A DNA stretch of 25,943 nucleotides, from contig MFPH01000054.1 of the NCBI GenBank assembly GCA_001782645.1, positions 1-25,943 of the forward strand, in the 5' to 3' direction. The DNA comes from Candidatus Levybacteria bacterium RIFCSPLOWO2_12_FULL_37_14 (GTDB lineage: Bacteria; Patescibacteriota; Microgenomatia; Levybacterales; UBA12049). Below are positions 7,506 through 14,611 of this stretch, piece by piece. Both the position numbers and the translations under genes were made by a program. The notes beneath the pieces are model-generated. The model ran no database searches and was not told where the DNA came from. It saw only the letters and a program-made list of their open reading frames with translations. Position 1 is the first letter of the stretch. Each line of letters begins with the position of its first letter.

Positions 7506-7540
7506 TTGTCTTTTTTTCGAGTCTCTGATAGGCTTAAGGA
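7506..7540 (+). promoter_or_regulatory. weak promoter and RBS of the deacetylase gene
   Basis: TTGTCT (7506-7511), a 17-bp spacer and TAGGCT (7529-7534) make a weak promoter. AAGGA (7536-7540), 8 nt before the ATG, is a reasonable Shine-Dalgarno sequence, which most other promoter-proximal genes here lack. Confidence 0.4.
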
Positions 7541-7548
7541 ATGTTTTT

Positions 7549-8448
7549 ATGAGAAAAAGACCTAGAAGAAAAAATAAAAACAATAAATCTTCAAAAAATA
7601 TCCTCATATTGCTTATATTATTGGTATTGGTTTTATTTTCCTATTTTTTTATAAATAACACAAAAAAATCAGGAGAGAAGTTAATTTCAGTAAAATCTTT
7701 AGGCAGCATTATTTTGATCCCTCCTTCGTCTATCCCCACGCCAGCTTTGATTCCAACCCCTACTCCCATTCCTTTGGTTGGCTTTTGCCTGAATATTCCT
7801 GTTCTTTTGTATCATCATGTTCAACCGCAAGCGCAAGCTGTTGAGAAAGGACAAACTTCTTTAAGTGTAGATAATGGAGTTTTTGATCAGCAGATAGCAT
7901 ATCTAATCTCCAGCGGCTATACAACGATTACTGCAAAAACCCTAGTGGATGCGTTAAGAAATAAAACTCAGCTTCCGCCAAAGAGCATTTTGGTAACGCT
8001 AGATGATGGATACAAGGATAACTTTGATTATGCTTATCCGATTGTTCAAAAATACCGTATAAAAGTGAACTTGCTTATTCCAACAGGGCTTCTTGGCGGA
8101 TCAAATTACATGTCGTGGGATCAGTTAAGGGAAATGAAAAATAGCGGATTGATTTATCTGATAGACCATAGTTGGTCCCATTATTCGGTGAATTATGGAT
8201 CTGCAGATAAGATAAAGTACGAAATAAATACTGCCAGACAGCAGCTCCAAGATAATACAGGTCAGACAGTTGATATTTTCGGCTATCCTTATGGAGAATT
8301 TAATGATCTGGACGTTTCCATTCTTCAGCAAGAGGGTTTTGTGGGTGCTTTTTCGACTATTCCCGGTCATTGGCAATGCGATTCATTCATAATGGCCCTG
8401 CACCGCACCCGCATCGGCAACGCTCCCCTGTCATATTACGGATTGTAA
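7549..8448 (+). CDS. membrane-anchored polysaccharide deacetylase (NodB domain)
   Basis: The 299-residue protein has a basic N-terminus, one transmembrane helix (about 18-35), a Pro/Thr-rich linker (56-77) and a NodB deacetylase domain. Motif 1 is TLDDGY (Asp152, Asp153). Motif 2 is HSWSH (His207, His211), the metal-binding pair. Motif 3 is GYPYG (245-249). These support a metal-dependent hydrolase removing N-acetyl or O-acetyl groups from a surface polysaccharide or peptidoglycan outside the membrane. The usual Arg of motif 3 is replaced, as in many YadE-type members. An AAGGA site 8 nt upstream supports this ATG. The gene diverges from typA across a palindrome-filled spacer. Confidence 0.93.
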   Translation: MRKRPRRKNKNNKSSKNILILLILLVLVLFSYFFINNTKKSGEKLISVKSLGSIILIPPSSIPTPALIPTPTPIPLVGFCLNIPVLLYHHVQPQAQAVEKGQTSLSVDNGVFDQQIAYLISSGYTTITAKTLVDALRNKTQLPPKSILVTLDDGYKDNFDYAYPIVQKYRIKVNLLIPTGLLGGSNYMSWDQLREMKNSGLIYLIDHSWSHYSVNYGSADKIKYEINTARQQLQDNTGQTVDIFGYPYGEFNDLDVSILQQEGFVGAFSTIPGHWQCDSFIMALHRTRIGNAPLSYYGL

Positions 8449-8466
8449 CCATTATGATTACGGTTA

Positions 8467-8495
8467 TTGACATCCGCAATTCGTTTATGTAGTAT
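8467..8495 (+). promoter_or_regulatory. leaderless-type promoter of the gene at 8506
   Basis: TTGACA (8467-8472), a 17-bp spacer and TAGTAT (8490-8495) lie in the 57-bp spacer. The -10 box ends 10 nt before the ATG at 8506. The TTG of the -35 box opens a longer ORF, which is therefore not a real start. Confidence 0.8.
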
Positions 8496-8505
8496 AAGGG
8501 TCATT

Positions 8506-9018
8506 ATGGGCGAGTTATTGAAAGAAGTACCGCAAGAAGTAATTGTAGGACGAATGCCAAAACCCCAGTATTTAAATATTCCAAGCCCGTTTGAATCAGG
8601 AAGTAGGCCAATTGGAGTTGTTGCCGGATCCCCAATAGACGGCAAAGAAAAACCATTTATTTGGATAAATAGAAATTTTTGTCCGTCAAGCTCATTAGAC
8701 AGCGAGGGTCGTAGAGACGAAATCGCAAGACGCGTGACGGGATTAATTCTGAGTAATGATGTCGAAATTGTGGTTGGACCGGCAATAAATTTTGAGAAAT
8801 GTGACGAAAAAACGGGAAAAATTGCGATACAGCGCAAATTTCGGGGGAATCATGTTTACGGATATTATATTGAATCGTCTAGGAGGCCAGGCTTTAATTT
8901 CACTAGTGCAGACATAGGAGAAGGGGATCTGAGATACCGACTTATCCGTGAGGGTAAGCCAAAACTTTTTGGCGAGACACTTAAAAATGTCAAATCTAAT
9001 CTTCCCAACCTCAAATAA
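8506..9018 (+). CDS. conserved-looking hypothetical protein
   Basis: The product is 170 residues from the ATG at 8506. It has no signal peptide or membrane helix, so it is probably cytosolic. I do not recognise the family. Visible features are a central predicted alpha/beta part (VEIVVGPAINFEKCDE), a Gly/Tyr-rich stretch (GNHVYGYYIE) and a polar C-terminus. The start is set by the promoter: the longer in-frame TTG at 8467 is part of the -35 box and cannot be transcribed. An AAGGG 5 nt before the ATG resembles a Shine-Dalgarno sequence but lies at or before the predicted transcription start. Codon use looks like its neighbours. The gene sits alone between the deacetylase and dinB, with its own promoter. 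Confidence 0.65.
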   Translation: MGELLKEVPQEVIVGRMPKPQYLNIPSPFESGSRPIGVVAGSPIDGKEKPFIWINRNFCPSSSLDSEGRRDEIARRVTGLILSNDVEIVVGPAINFEKCDEKTGKIAIQRKFRGNHVYGYYIESSRRPGFNFTSADIGEGDLRYRLIREGKPKLFGETLKNVKSNLPNLK

Positions 9019-9093
9019 GCTTTTAGAAGAATAATTGCATCTGTTTGATTCTTTTCATTCTACTTTTGTTCTATTGTTTTTCGTATTTTATTC

Positions 9094-9099
9094 TATTAT
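9094..9099 (+). promoter_or_regulatory. -10 box of dinB
   Basis: TATTAT ends 9 nt before the dinB ATG. No convincing -35 box is present at 16-18 bp. No Shine-Dalgarno sequence precedes the ATG. Confidence 0.45.
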
Positions 9100-9108
9100 T
9101 CTAGGGTT

Positions 9109-10311
9109 ATGGATAGAATAATACTTCATATAGACTTTGATTCATTTTTTGCCAGTGTTGAACAACAGCTAAATCCCCTATTACGCGGAAAACCAATGGG
9201 AGTGACTGCCGCAAATGGCAGGACTTGTATTATCGCCTCAAGTCGGGAGGCAAAAAAAATGGGAATTAAAACAGGTGCTCGTACATATGAAGCATTGAGA
9301 ATTTGTCCCAAGCTCAGCTTGGTTTCAGCCGACTTTGTTAAATATCTTGAAATCTCTAAAAAGTTTTTAAGAATTTGCCAGAATTTTTCCCCTGAAGTTG
9401 AGCTTTTTTCAATTGACGAAGTTTTTGTGGACATTACCTTAACAAATCACCTATTCGGTGGGTCATATGAAATGATAAAAATGATAAAAAAGGAAATAAG
9501 AGAAAAAATCGGAGAATATATTACCGTTTCAGTTGGAATTTCTCATAATAAATTATTGGCCAAATTGGCATCGGGTATAAATAAACCGGACGGAATGTTT
9601 GAGATTACCAAAAATAATTTAGAAGGAGTATATTCTAAATCAAAATTAACCGATGTTTGCGGAATTGGGGAAAGAATAAAATTAAGATTAAATAAAATTG
9701 GTATTTATACTCTTTTGCAATTACGAGACGCAAGTTTGCCGTTATTAATTTCAGAATTTGGCTCTGCAGAGGCAGAGTTTTTGCATTTGGTAGGGCTTGG
9801 GATAAGTTCGGATTCGCTTAATTCTTTCACAAAAAGTCCCGATGTCAAATCGGTAGGACGGAACTATTGTCTGCCTAAAAATGAATATGATAAAAAAATT
9901 GTTCTGCAGAATATCTATGAATTGTGTGAAGAAGTTTGCATCAAGTTAAGGCGCCTAAATAAAAAAGCCAGAACTGCCGGATTTTATTTTGGCGGAAATA
10001 TAAATTTACATCGAAGAAAAACATTCGACAAGTATTTTGATACGGGCAAGGAGATGTTTGATTTATTAACGAATTTATTTGATATCAATAATTTTAAATA
10101 TGTAAGACAGATTAGAATTGTAGCATCTAGTCTGGAAGATGTGCTTAATACTCCCCTATCCCTCTTTGATTCTCCGAGAAAAAATAAATTAACATTGACA
10201 ATAGATAGAATTAATGAGAAATTTGGCGATCACACAATTCGAAATGGGTTTTTATTATATTCAGACAAGCTAACCACAGTTCCCAATGGGTATACCGCTC
10301 GTCTTCCATGA
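9109..10311 (+). CDS. dinB: DNA polymerase IV (Y-family translesion polymerase)
   Basis: The 400-residue protein begins with the Y-family DFDSFFASVEQ (Asp9 binds metal; Phe13 is the likely steric gate against ribonucleotides). It contains SIDEVFVDI (Asp103, Glu104, the other catalytic acids) and VGISHNKLLAKLAS with KPDGMF. A helix-hairpin-helix-like thumb (DVCGIGERIKLRLNKIGI) and the C-terminal little-finger domain follow. The length is typical. DinB bypasses template damage without proofreading. No obvious beta-clamp-binding pentapeptide stands out at the C-terminus, although LSLFDS at about residue 347 is a plausible internal clamp motif. No LexA-type box was seen upstream. Confidence 0.97.
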   Translation: MDRIILHIDFDSFFASVEQQLNPLLRGKPMGVTAANGRTCIIASSREAKKMGIKTGARTYEALRICPKLSLVSADFVKYLEISKKFLRICQNFSPEVELFSIDEVFVDITLTNHLFGGSYEMIKMIKKEIREKIGEYITVSVGISHNKLLAKLASGINKPDGMFEITKNNLEGVYSKSKLTDVCGIGERIKLRLNKIGIYTLLQLRDASLPLLISEFGSAEAEFLHLVGLGISSDSLNSFTKSPDVKSVGRNYCLPKNEYDKKIVLQNIYELCEEVCIKLRRLNKKARTAGFYFGGNINLHRRKTFDKYFDTGKEMFDLLTNLFDINNFKYVRQIRIVASSLEDVLNTPLSLFDSPRKNKLTLTIDRINEKFGDHTIRNGFLLYSDKLTTVPNGYTARLP

Positions 10312-10345
10312 AGACTCGGGTACGCACGCTATTTAAATTTGAATT

Positions 10346-10405
10346 ATGGAGTGCAGTATGGCTGACAAATACGATGGAACAAAATTAGCAACTGAATCTG
10401 TTTAA
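10346..10405 (+). other. tiny ORF in the dinB-receiver spacer
   Basis: An ATG at 10346 (or 10358) opens a 19- (or 15-) codon frame ending MADKYDGTKLATESV then TAA. It has no Shine-Dalgarno sequence or convincing promoter. It could be a micropeptide, the remnant of a lost gene, or chance. Confidence 0.15.
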
Positions 10406-10410
10406 ATTTT

Positions 10411-10782
10411 TTATCGTGGAATTGCTGATACTACTTCTGCAAGTGTTCCATAACGAGCTTGTTTGGCCACAAAGATATCGCCAAAGTTAGCTATTTCCTT
10501 TTTTGATGATGAATGAGCAACAATCTTAATGCCGGATTTTTCTCTAATTAATCTTGCAATTTCTTTTCCGTCTCCGCAATCTTCTCTATGAAAATTTAAG
10601 TTGCCATCCAATATGATAACAGATGCATTGTATCTGTCTATTTCAGAAACAAGGTTAATGCCCTCTTCGTAGCTGCTAGCATATCCAGCAATTACGTGTC
10701 CTGCGCTTGTCATTTCGTTAAAAATATCCTGCGCATCCCTACGATTATCATCAATTAAAATAAATCTTTCGTTAAATCCCAT
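10411..10782 (-). CDS. stand-alone response-regulator receiver (REC) domain protein
   Basis: From the ATG at 10782 the product is 123 residues, the size of one REC domain. The acidic pocket is DD at 11-12, the phospho-acceptor is Asp59 in VIILDGN, the switch Ser/Thr is at 91 in IVAHSSS, and the conserved Lys is 107 in FVAKQA. There is no output domain, so it may act by protein contact, like CheY or Spo0F. A longer frame opens at 10848 inside the preceding nuclease gene. However, a perfect TTGACA/TATAAT promoter lies within that extension and ends 9 nt before the ATG at 10782, so I take the shorter form. No histidine kinase is encoded in the window. Confidence 0.85.
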   Translation of the reverse strand: MGFNERFILIDDNRRDAQDIFNEMTSAGHVIAGYASSYEEGINLVSEIDRYNASVIILDGNLNFHREDCGDGKEIARLIREKSGIKIVAHSSSKKEIANFGDIFVAKQARYGTLAEVVSAIPR

Positions 10783-10791
10783 ATTCGAAGA

Positions 10792-10821
10792 ATTATATTC
10801 GTAGGGCAAGGGCATTGTCAA
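10792..10821 (-). promoter_or_regulatory. perfect-consensus leaderless-type promoter of the receiver gene
   Basis: TTGACA (10816-10821), an 18-bp spacer and TATAAT (10792-10797) match consensus in all 12 positions. Nine bases separate the -10 box from the ATG at 10782. It lies between the stop of the ATP-cone gene and the receiver start. Confidence 0.88.
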
Positions 10822-10834
10822 GCCGTTAGAACGC

Positions 10835-11641
10835 CTACCCATATACAAATTGACATTCGGAGAGAACGGATGCTTTTTTATCTTTTGGTAGTCCTAAGAT
10901 ATCCAGCGATGATGGATTGACACAAACATCTTTTGCCAATACCACATGATTTTCTGCGAGCGTTTGTTTTTGATTTTGCGTCAGACTTGTGAGAGTTGTA
11001 ATTGGGTAGAGTTTATGTTTTTCAATTAAATCTCTAAAGCTTCCCTTTTCCGGATAGTCCCAACTGATAACTTTCATATTACTGCATAGGGCATAGTTCA
11101 AAGCATCCATGGTAATTTTGGTATTGGTTACCAACCAGACTTCTGATAGATTATTTTGTTCTTTAATGTCATCAAATCTTGCTTTCGTATACAAAGAAAC
11201 ATGGATTTGGGATTTTGTTCCCGACTGATTATGAAACTTGCATTCGATCATTGACTTTGTGCTGTCTTTTTCCGCAACGATATCTATTTCGTGAGTTATA
11301 CATTTGCCTTTTAAAATTTGACGGACGGAAGTCGCGTATCCTTCCATTTTCAAAATTTCCGAAATATAATCTTCAAATGGGTAACCCGTTGGGCCAAGAT
11401 CCATAATCGCCTGCTTCAGTCCGTATCTGGATTTGCTAAAAGGATGGGAAGAATTGCTTAGGAATTCGATAATATGTTTATAAATTTCGCTGGTTGGAAT
11501 CTGTTTGTACAACTTGGACTTTACGTGAATTACAACATTTTCGATCAGTTCTTTTGGTATGCCTGCTCTTTGGATGGATAAACGCAATTTATTTTCGTCA
11601 AACAATTCTTTCTGTCCGGATGCTTTTAAGACATTGAGCAT
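10835..11641 (-). CDS. ATP-cone domain / Mrr-like PD-(D/E)xK nuclease fusion
   Basis: The 268-residue protein begins with an ATP-cone-like domain (about 1-75: VLKASGQKELFDENKLRLSI, then SEIYKHIIEFL). A linker with GPTGYPFEDYISEIL follows, then a restriction-endonuclease-like fold. The nuclease signature is EIDIVA (Glu118, Asp120) followed by IECKFH (Glu133, Lys135), the D-ExK active site of the Mrr/RecB superfamily. The C-terminal part (VWLVTNTKIT, ISWDYPEKGSF) resembles the rest of that fold. ATP cones usually sense nucleotides in ribonucleotide reductase and NrdR, so nucleotide-gated DNA cleavage is possible but inferred. A -10 box overlapping the preceding gene's stop ends 8 nt before the ATG. 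Confidence 0.82.
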   Translation of the reverse strand: MLNVLKASGQKELFDENKLRLSIQRAGIPKELIENVVIHVKSKLYKQIPTSEIYKHIIEFLSNSSHPFSKSRYGLKQAIMDLGPTGYPFEDYISEILKMEGYATSVRQILKGKCITHEIDIVAEKDSTKSMIECKFHNQSGTKSQIHVSLYTKARFDDIKEQNNLSEVWLVTNTKITMDALNYALCSNMKVISWDYPEKGSFRDLIEKHKLYPITTLTSLTQNQKQTLAENHVVLAKDVCVNPSSLDILGLPKDKKASVLSECQFVYG

Positions 11642-11649
11642 ATACCTAT

Positions 11650-11655
11650 ACTATA
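11650..11655 (-). promoter_or_regulatory. -10 box of the ATP-cone nuclease gene
   Basis: TATAGT on the minus strand contains the TAG stop of the DUF2079 gene (11651-11653) and ends 8 nt before the nuclease ATG. No good -35 match is seen, so confidence is moderate. Confidence 0.45.
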
Positions 11656-13087
11656 ACAAAATTCCCTGCTTTTTAAATACTACAAAATGATCCTTCTCAA
11701 AAACCTTAACATAATTTTTATCAGATTTTAAGTCATTAGTCATTTTTATTTGAGCATCCGGCGATGGCTGGGCAGACCTATCATTCAGCAGGAATAAAAT
11801 AACGTCAGCCTTATCAATTCCAGCGGGAATTGTATAAACGATTTTTCTATGTGAAAGATGGGCGCCTAAATTGTTGGTGGCAGCAACAGAATATTTTTCC
11901 GGAATTTGAGAAAGAATTGGTTCAACAGTTTTCTTGTTTGAGTAAGGCTTGACAAACATATCGATATTGGGATTCTTTGCTCCCGGAAGCGGTCCAAAAG
12001 AATATGCCGAAAACAGACTGAAAAATAAGAGATAGATGATTATATAATGTTGAGGAATTTTCGGAAACCATTGGGTAATTTTCTTTGTTGCAAAAATTGA
12101 AGAGATAAATATGAATGGGGTAATGTTTGCGGTGTATTGATAATAAATCTGGCGAAGATGAGAGTTGTTGCTTAGCAGATTTATAAGTACATCCGGAACA
12201 GCAAATATAAGAGATATCGGAGACAGAAAAGACAAGAATCCTATCGGAATAAAAAGCTGTTTCAGATATTCTAAACGGCTGGTTTCAAAAAAGGTAAATA
12301 GTATTTTTTGAGGAGAAAATATTACATTAGATATGACTTGAGTTGGCGAGTTTCCAAATTCCGTAAAATAAGTTAGAGCGAAATGCTGTCCTCCCAAATT
12401 TTGAGGAATGACATAGGATATTAGATAGAAGAAAATTGTCAGGGAAAAAAATGTTATTCCACTTCCCAATAATCTTACATGTTTTGATCTTTGAAATAAT
12501 AAAGGGAAACCAAAGAAAGAAGTGATAATCCAGACTTGCTCTTTAGTAATGCCTGACAAGATTAGGAAAAAAACTAGCAGGAGGTATTTTTTTTTGATTA
12601 AGTAATAAAAAGACGCTAATAGCATGGTAGTTGCCAAGGTGACTGCGTGAAAATCGTATAAATTAGTAAATTGGACAAGGGGATTTATCAAGAATAAAAA
12701 TCCAAAAATTAAGGAAAAATTTTTATTTTTAAGAATTTCCTTGGCAATTAGAAAAACAAAAACAGCTCCCAGCCCCAAAACAACAGCTTGAATTAATAAT
12801 AAAGTTTTTGGGTTTGACCACAGAAGATAGAACGGAGACAGCAGAATAAGCATAAAGTCTGCATGAAAAGACAATCTTGAAATTATTACCCCATCATCAT
12901 TGGATGTTTGGAAAATCCTGCCGTTAATTGTATTCCAGACCGTCTGATCCATGTTCCCCAGGTCATAGCGGCCGGCATAAAAATTATCGTACCGTAGGAA
13001 GCTGGCAATCGTAAAATAACCAATGTAAATGCAAATTAAAATTCCGAGAATAATTTCATGTTTGTATTTTTTGAGGATTATTTTCAT
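11651..13087 (-). CDS. DUF2079 multi-pass membrane protein (glycosyltransferase-like)
   Basis: The product is about 478 residues from the ATG at 13087. It has roughly ten hydrophobic helices and a soluble C-terminus. The N-terminal YDNFYAGRYDLGNMDQTVWN motif, seen in segments, and LSFHADFMLILLSPFYLL are the DUF2079 hallmark. The fold resembles GT-C glycosyltransferases, with Asp residues in the first external loop. The family probably uses lipid-linked sugars, but no substrate is established. A longer frame from 13117 would start inside tRNA-Arg and is rejected. The ATG lies only 3 nt after the tRNA 3' end, so tRNA and mRNA are almost certainly on one transcript and 3' tRNA processing would leave a nearly leaderless mRNA. 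Confidence 0.87.
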   Translation of the reverse strand: MKIILKKYKHEIILGILICIYIGYFTIASFLRYDNFYAGRYDLGNMDQTVWNTINGRIFQTSNDDGVIISRLSFHADFMLILLSPFYLLWSNPKTLLLIQAVVLGLGAVFVFLIAKEILKNKNFSLIFGFLFLINPLVQFTNLYDFHAVTLATTMLLASFYYLIKKKYLLLVFFLILSGITKEQVWIITSFFGFPLLFQRSKHVRLLGSGITFFSLTIFFYLISYVIPQNLGGQHFALTYFTEFGNSPTQVISNVIFSPQKILFTFFETSRLEYLKQLFIPIGFLSFLSPISLIFAVPDVLINLLSNNSHLRQIYYQYTANITPFIFISSIFATKKITQWFPKIPQHYIIIYLLFFSLFSAYSFGPLPGAKNPNIDMFVKPYSNKKTVEPILSQIPEKYSVAATNNLGAHLSHRKIVYTIPAGIDKADVILFLLNDRSAQPSPDAQIKMTNDLKSDKNYVKVFEKDHFVVFKKQGILL

Positions 13088-13090
13088 TAG

Positions 13091-13164
13091 TGCGTCCTGC
13101 AGGAGTTGAACCCGCAACCTAGTGGTCCGAAGCCACTCGCTCTATCCAGTTGAGCTAAGGACGC
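13091..13164 (-). tRNA. tRNA-Arg(TCG)
   Basis: The acceptor GCGTCCT pairs with AGGACGC. The D-arm is GCTC/GAGC, the anticodon stem is AGTGG/CCACT with loop CTTCGGA (TCG), and the T-arm is GCGGG-TTCAACT-CCTGC. The discriminator is A and CCA is absent. Three bases separate its 3' end from the next ATG. Confidence 0.97.
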
Positions 13165-13200
13165 AACGTAAGAATTTGTTCCGCAAACTAATCACGTAAA

Positions 13201-13264
13201 CAGCGTGAGTCACGACGCTGCACGTGACTTTTACGCTGCGCTGCTGGCCAAGTCTGACTTGGCC
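13201..13264. repeat. GC-rich palindrome cluster between tRNA-Arg and maf
   Basis: AGTCACG (13208-13214) pairs with CGTGACT (13223-13229). CAGCGT (13201-13206) can alternatively pair with ACGCTG (13215-13220). GGCCAAGTC (13246-13254) and GACTTGGCC (13256-13264) form an almost uninterrupted 19-bp palindrome. The block is far richer in GC than its flanks and may include the end signal of maf. Confidence 0.65.
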
Positions 13265-13280
13265 GCATTAATAAATTATA

Positions 13281-13844
13281 TCATTTTACGCCGAGTTTTT
13301 TTAGTTCCGGCACGAGAGAATTAATCGGCAGGCCAACTGCATTATCGAAATCTCCTTCTATTTTTTCAATAAATTTTTGAGCTTTCCCTTGAATTGCATA
13401 TGCGCCTGCTTTGTCGAATGGTTCATTGGTTTTAATATAAGAATCTATTTCCTGATTGCTTATTTTTCTCATGTGAATTTTTGTTTTTTCAGATCTTGTG
13501 ATTATTTTATTTCCATCGATTATCGTAAAACCTGTTATAACTGAATGAATTTTTCCGCTGAGAAATTCAAGCATTTTTTTAGCATCCTCTTTGTCTTTAG
13601 GTTTTCCAAGAATTTTCCCATTACACGTAACAAGTGTGTCTGCGGCAATTATTATTGATTTTTTATGATTTCTATAAACCTCTTTCGCTTTTTCCAAAGA
13701 TAGCTTCTTAGCTATTCCATTGGGTTTTAATATGGGATCAAAATGTTCTTTAACTTTACTTTCAACAACTTTAAATTTAATTCCGGCTTTTTCCAGCAAT
13801 GCTTTTCTGCGTGGAGATTTTGAAGCGAGAATAATAGTTTTCAT
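13281..13844 (-). CDS. maf: Maf-family nucleotide pyrophosphatase
   Basis: The 187-residue protein has the Maf signature ASKSPRRKALLEKAGI at the N-terminus, IIAADTLV with the catalytic Asp, GKPKDKEDAKKML, and the late FDKAGAYAIQGKA and GDFDNAVGLP motifs. Maf proteins hydrolyse non-canonical or pyrimidine nucleoside triphosphates such as dTTP, UTP or modified bases, cleaning the nucleotide pool. The length is normal (about 190). The ATG lies 7 nt after a perfect TATAAT, so the mRNA is predicted to be leaderless. The gene diverges from the L,D-transpeptidase across 62 bp that must hold both promoters. Confidence 0.96.
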   Translation of the reverse strand: MKTIILASKSPRRKALLEKAGIKFKVVESKVKEHFDPILKPNGIAKKLSLEKAKEVYRNHKKSIIIAADTLVTCNGKILGKPKDKEDAKKMLEFLSGKIHSVITGFTIIDGNKIITRSEKTKIHMRKISNQEIDSYIKTNEPFDKAGAYAIQGKAQKFIEKIEGDFDNAVGLPINSLVPELKKLGVK

Positions 13845-13851
13845 GAAATTA

Positions 13852-13857
13852 ATTATA
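13852..13857 (-). promoter_or_regulatory. leaderless-type -10 box of maf
   Basis: A perfect TATAAT on the minus strand ends 7 nt before the maf ATG. The -35 region is weak. Confidence 0.6.
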
Positions 13858-13889
13858 GCATTAAGTTATTGCGAAAGAGAAAAAATATG

Positions 13890-13895
13890 TATACT
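13890..13895 (+). promoter_or_regulatory. -10 box of the L,D-transpeptidase gene
   Basis: TATACT ends 11 nt before the ATG at 13907. A weak TTATTG (13866-13871) lies 18 bp upstream. No Shine-Dalgarno sequence is present. Confidence 0.5.
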
Positions 13896-13906
13896 ATTAA
13901 CATTAG

Positions 13907-14611
13907 ATGGGATATAGAAAAATCAAAGAAAATAATAAAACTGTTTGGCATTATTTCAAGATTTATTTTCTGTCTCTTTTTTTAAGTCTATCTGTCTTCG
14001 CAGTTGGATCTTTTTTTAAGCCTCAATTCTCCTGTGCGAATTCCGCAACTTGTAAAAGCGATTTGGTGGTTAATGTGGATAATAATGCCGTTGGTGTTTT
14101 TCAAGGACGTAAAGTTAATCCTCCAAAAGTTGATCTAGCTATGGTCACAGCTGCAACTTCAGTGCTTGGAGTCCATGTTTCCAATGAGAAAAAACATATT
14201 TACGTCGACCTGTCAAGGCAAACACTACATGCTTATGAAGGCAATCAGGAGATTATGCAGGCATTAATTTCTTCAGGAAAATGGGGCCGGACACCAACCG
14301 GAAATTTTAATATTTGGCAAAAATTGCCGGTTACCCGTATGGCCGGCGGAAGCGGCGCAGATGCTTATGATCTGCCCAATGTCCAATGGGTAATGTATTT
14401 TCACAATGATTTCGGTTTTCATACGGCATACTGGCACAATAACTTTGGTTATCCAATGAGCCATGGGTGCATTAATATGCGGCTTATAGATGCGCGGAAA
14501 TTATTTGCTTGGGCTGATGGGCCGGCCGGAAATCAAAAAGGAACAGCCGTGTCAGTTTGCGATCAGTTTAAAAGGCCCGGAACTTGCGTGCAAAATAATC
14601 CGGTAAATTAA
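13907..14611 (+). CDS. L,D-transpeptidase (YkuD domain)
   Basis: The 234-residue protein has an N-terminal membrane anchor or signal (about 16-35), a variable region, and a YkuD catalytic domain from about residue 88. The active site is SHGCINMR (Cys188 nucleophile), preceded by His172 in FHTAYWHNNFG. KWGRTPTGNF is the usual conserved segment near the domain start. L,D-transpeptidases form 3-3 peptidoglycan crosslinks or attach proteins outside the membrane. The TYD-type DLSRQTLHAYEG stretch marks the first strand. The stop codon lies inside a 17-bp sequence repeated at the start of the next gene. The two genes were probably once adjacent and coupled. Confidence 0.95.
   Translation: MGYRKIKENNKTVWHYFKIYFLSLFLSLSVFAVGSFFKPQFSCANSATCKSDLVVNVDNNAVGVFQGRKVNPPKVDLAMVTAATSVLGVHVSNEKKHIYVDLSRQTLHAYEGNQEIMQALISSGKWGRTPTGNFNIWQKLPVTRMAGGSGADAYDLPNVQWVMYFHNDFGFHTAYWHNNFGYPMSHGCINMRLIDARKLFAWADGPAGNQKGTAVSVCDQFKRPGTCVQNNPVN

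Noticed and set aside
8467..8505. In-frame TTG extension of the gene at 8506
   Set aside because: The TTG is the start of the -35 box TTGACA, so it lies upstream of the transcript.
8436..8837. Minus-strand frame opposite the gene at 8506
   Set aside because: The plus-strand gene has a strong promoter and a better placed start; the minus frame has neither.
13088..13117. Longer start of the DUF2079 protein
   Set aside because: The extra codons lie inside the tRNA-Arg(TCG) gene, and the preferred ATG starts a normal family N-terminus.
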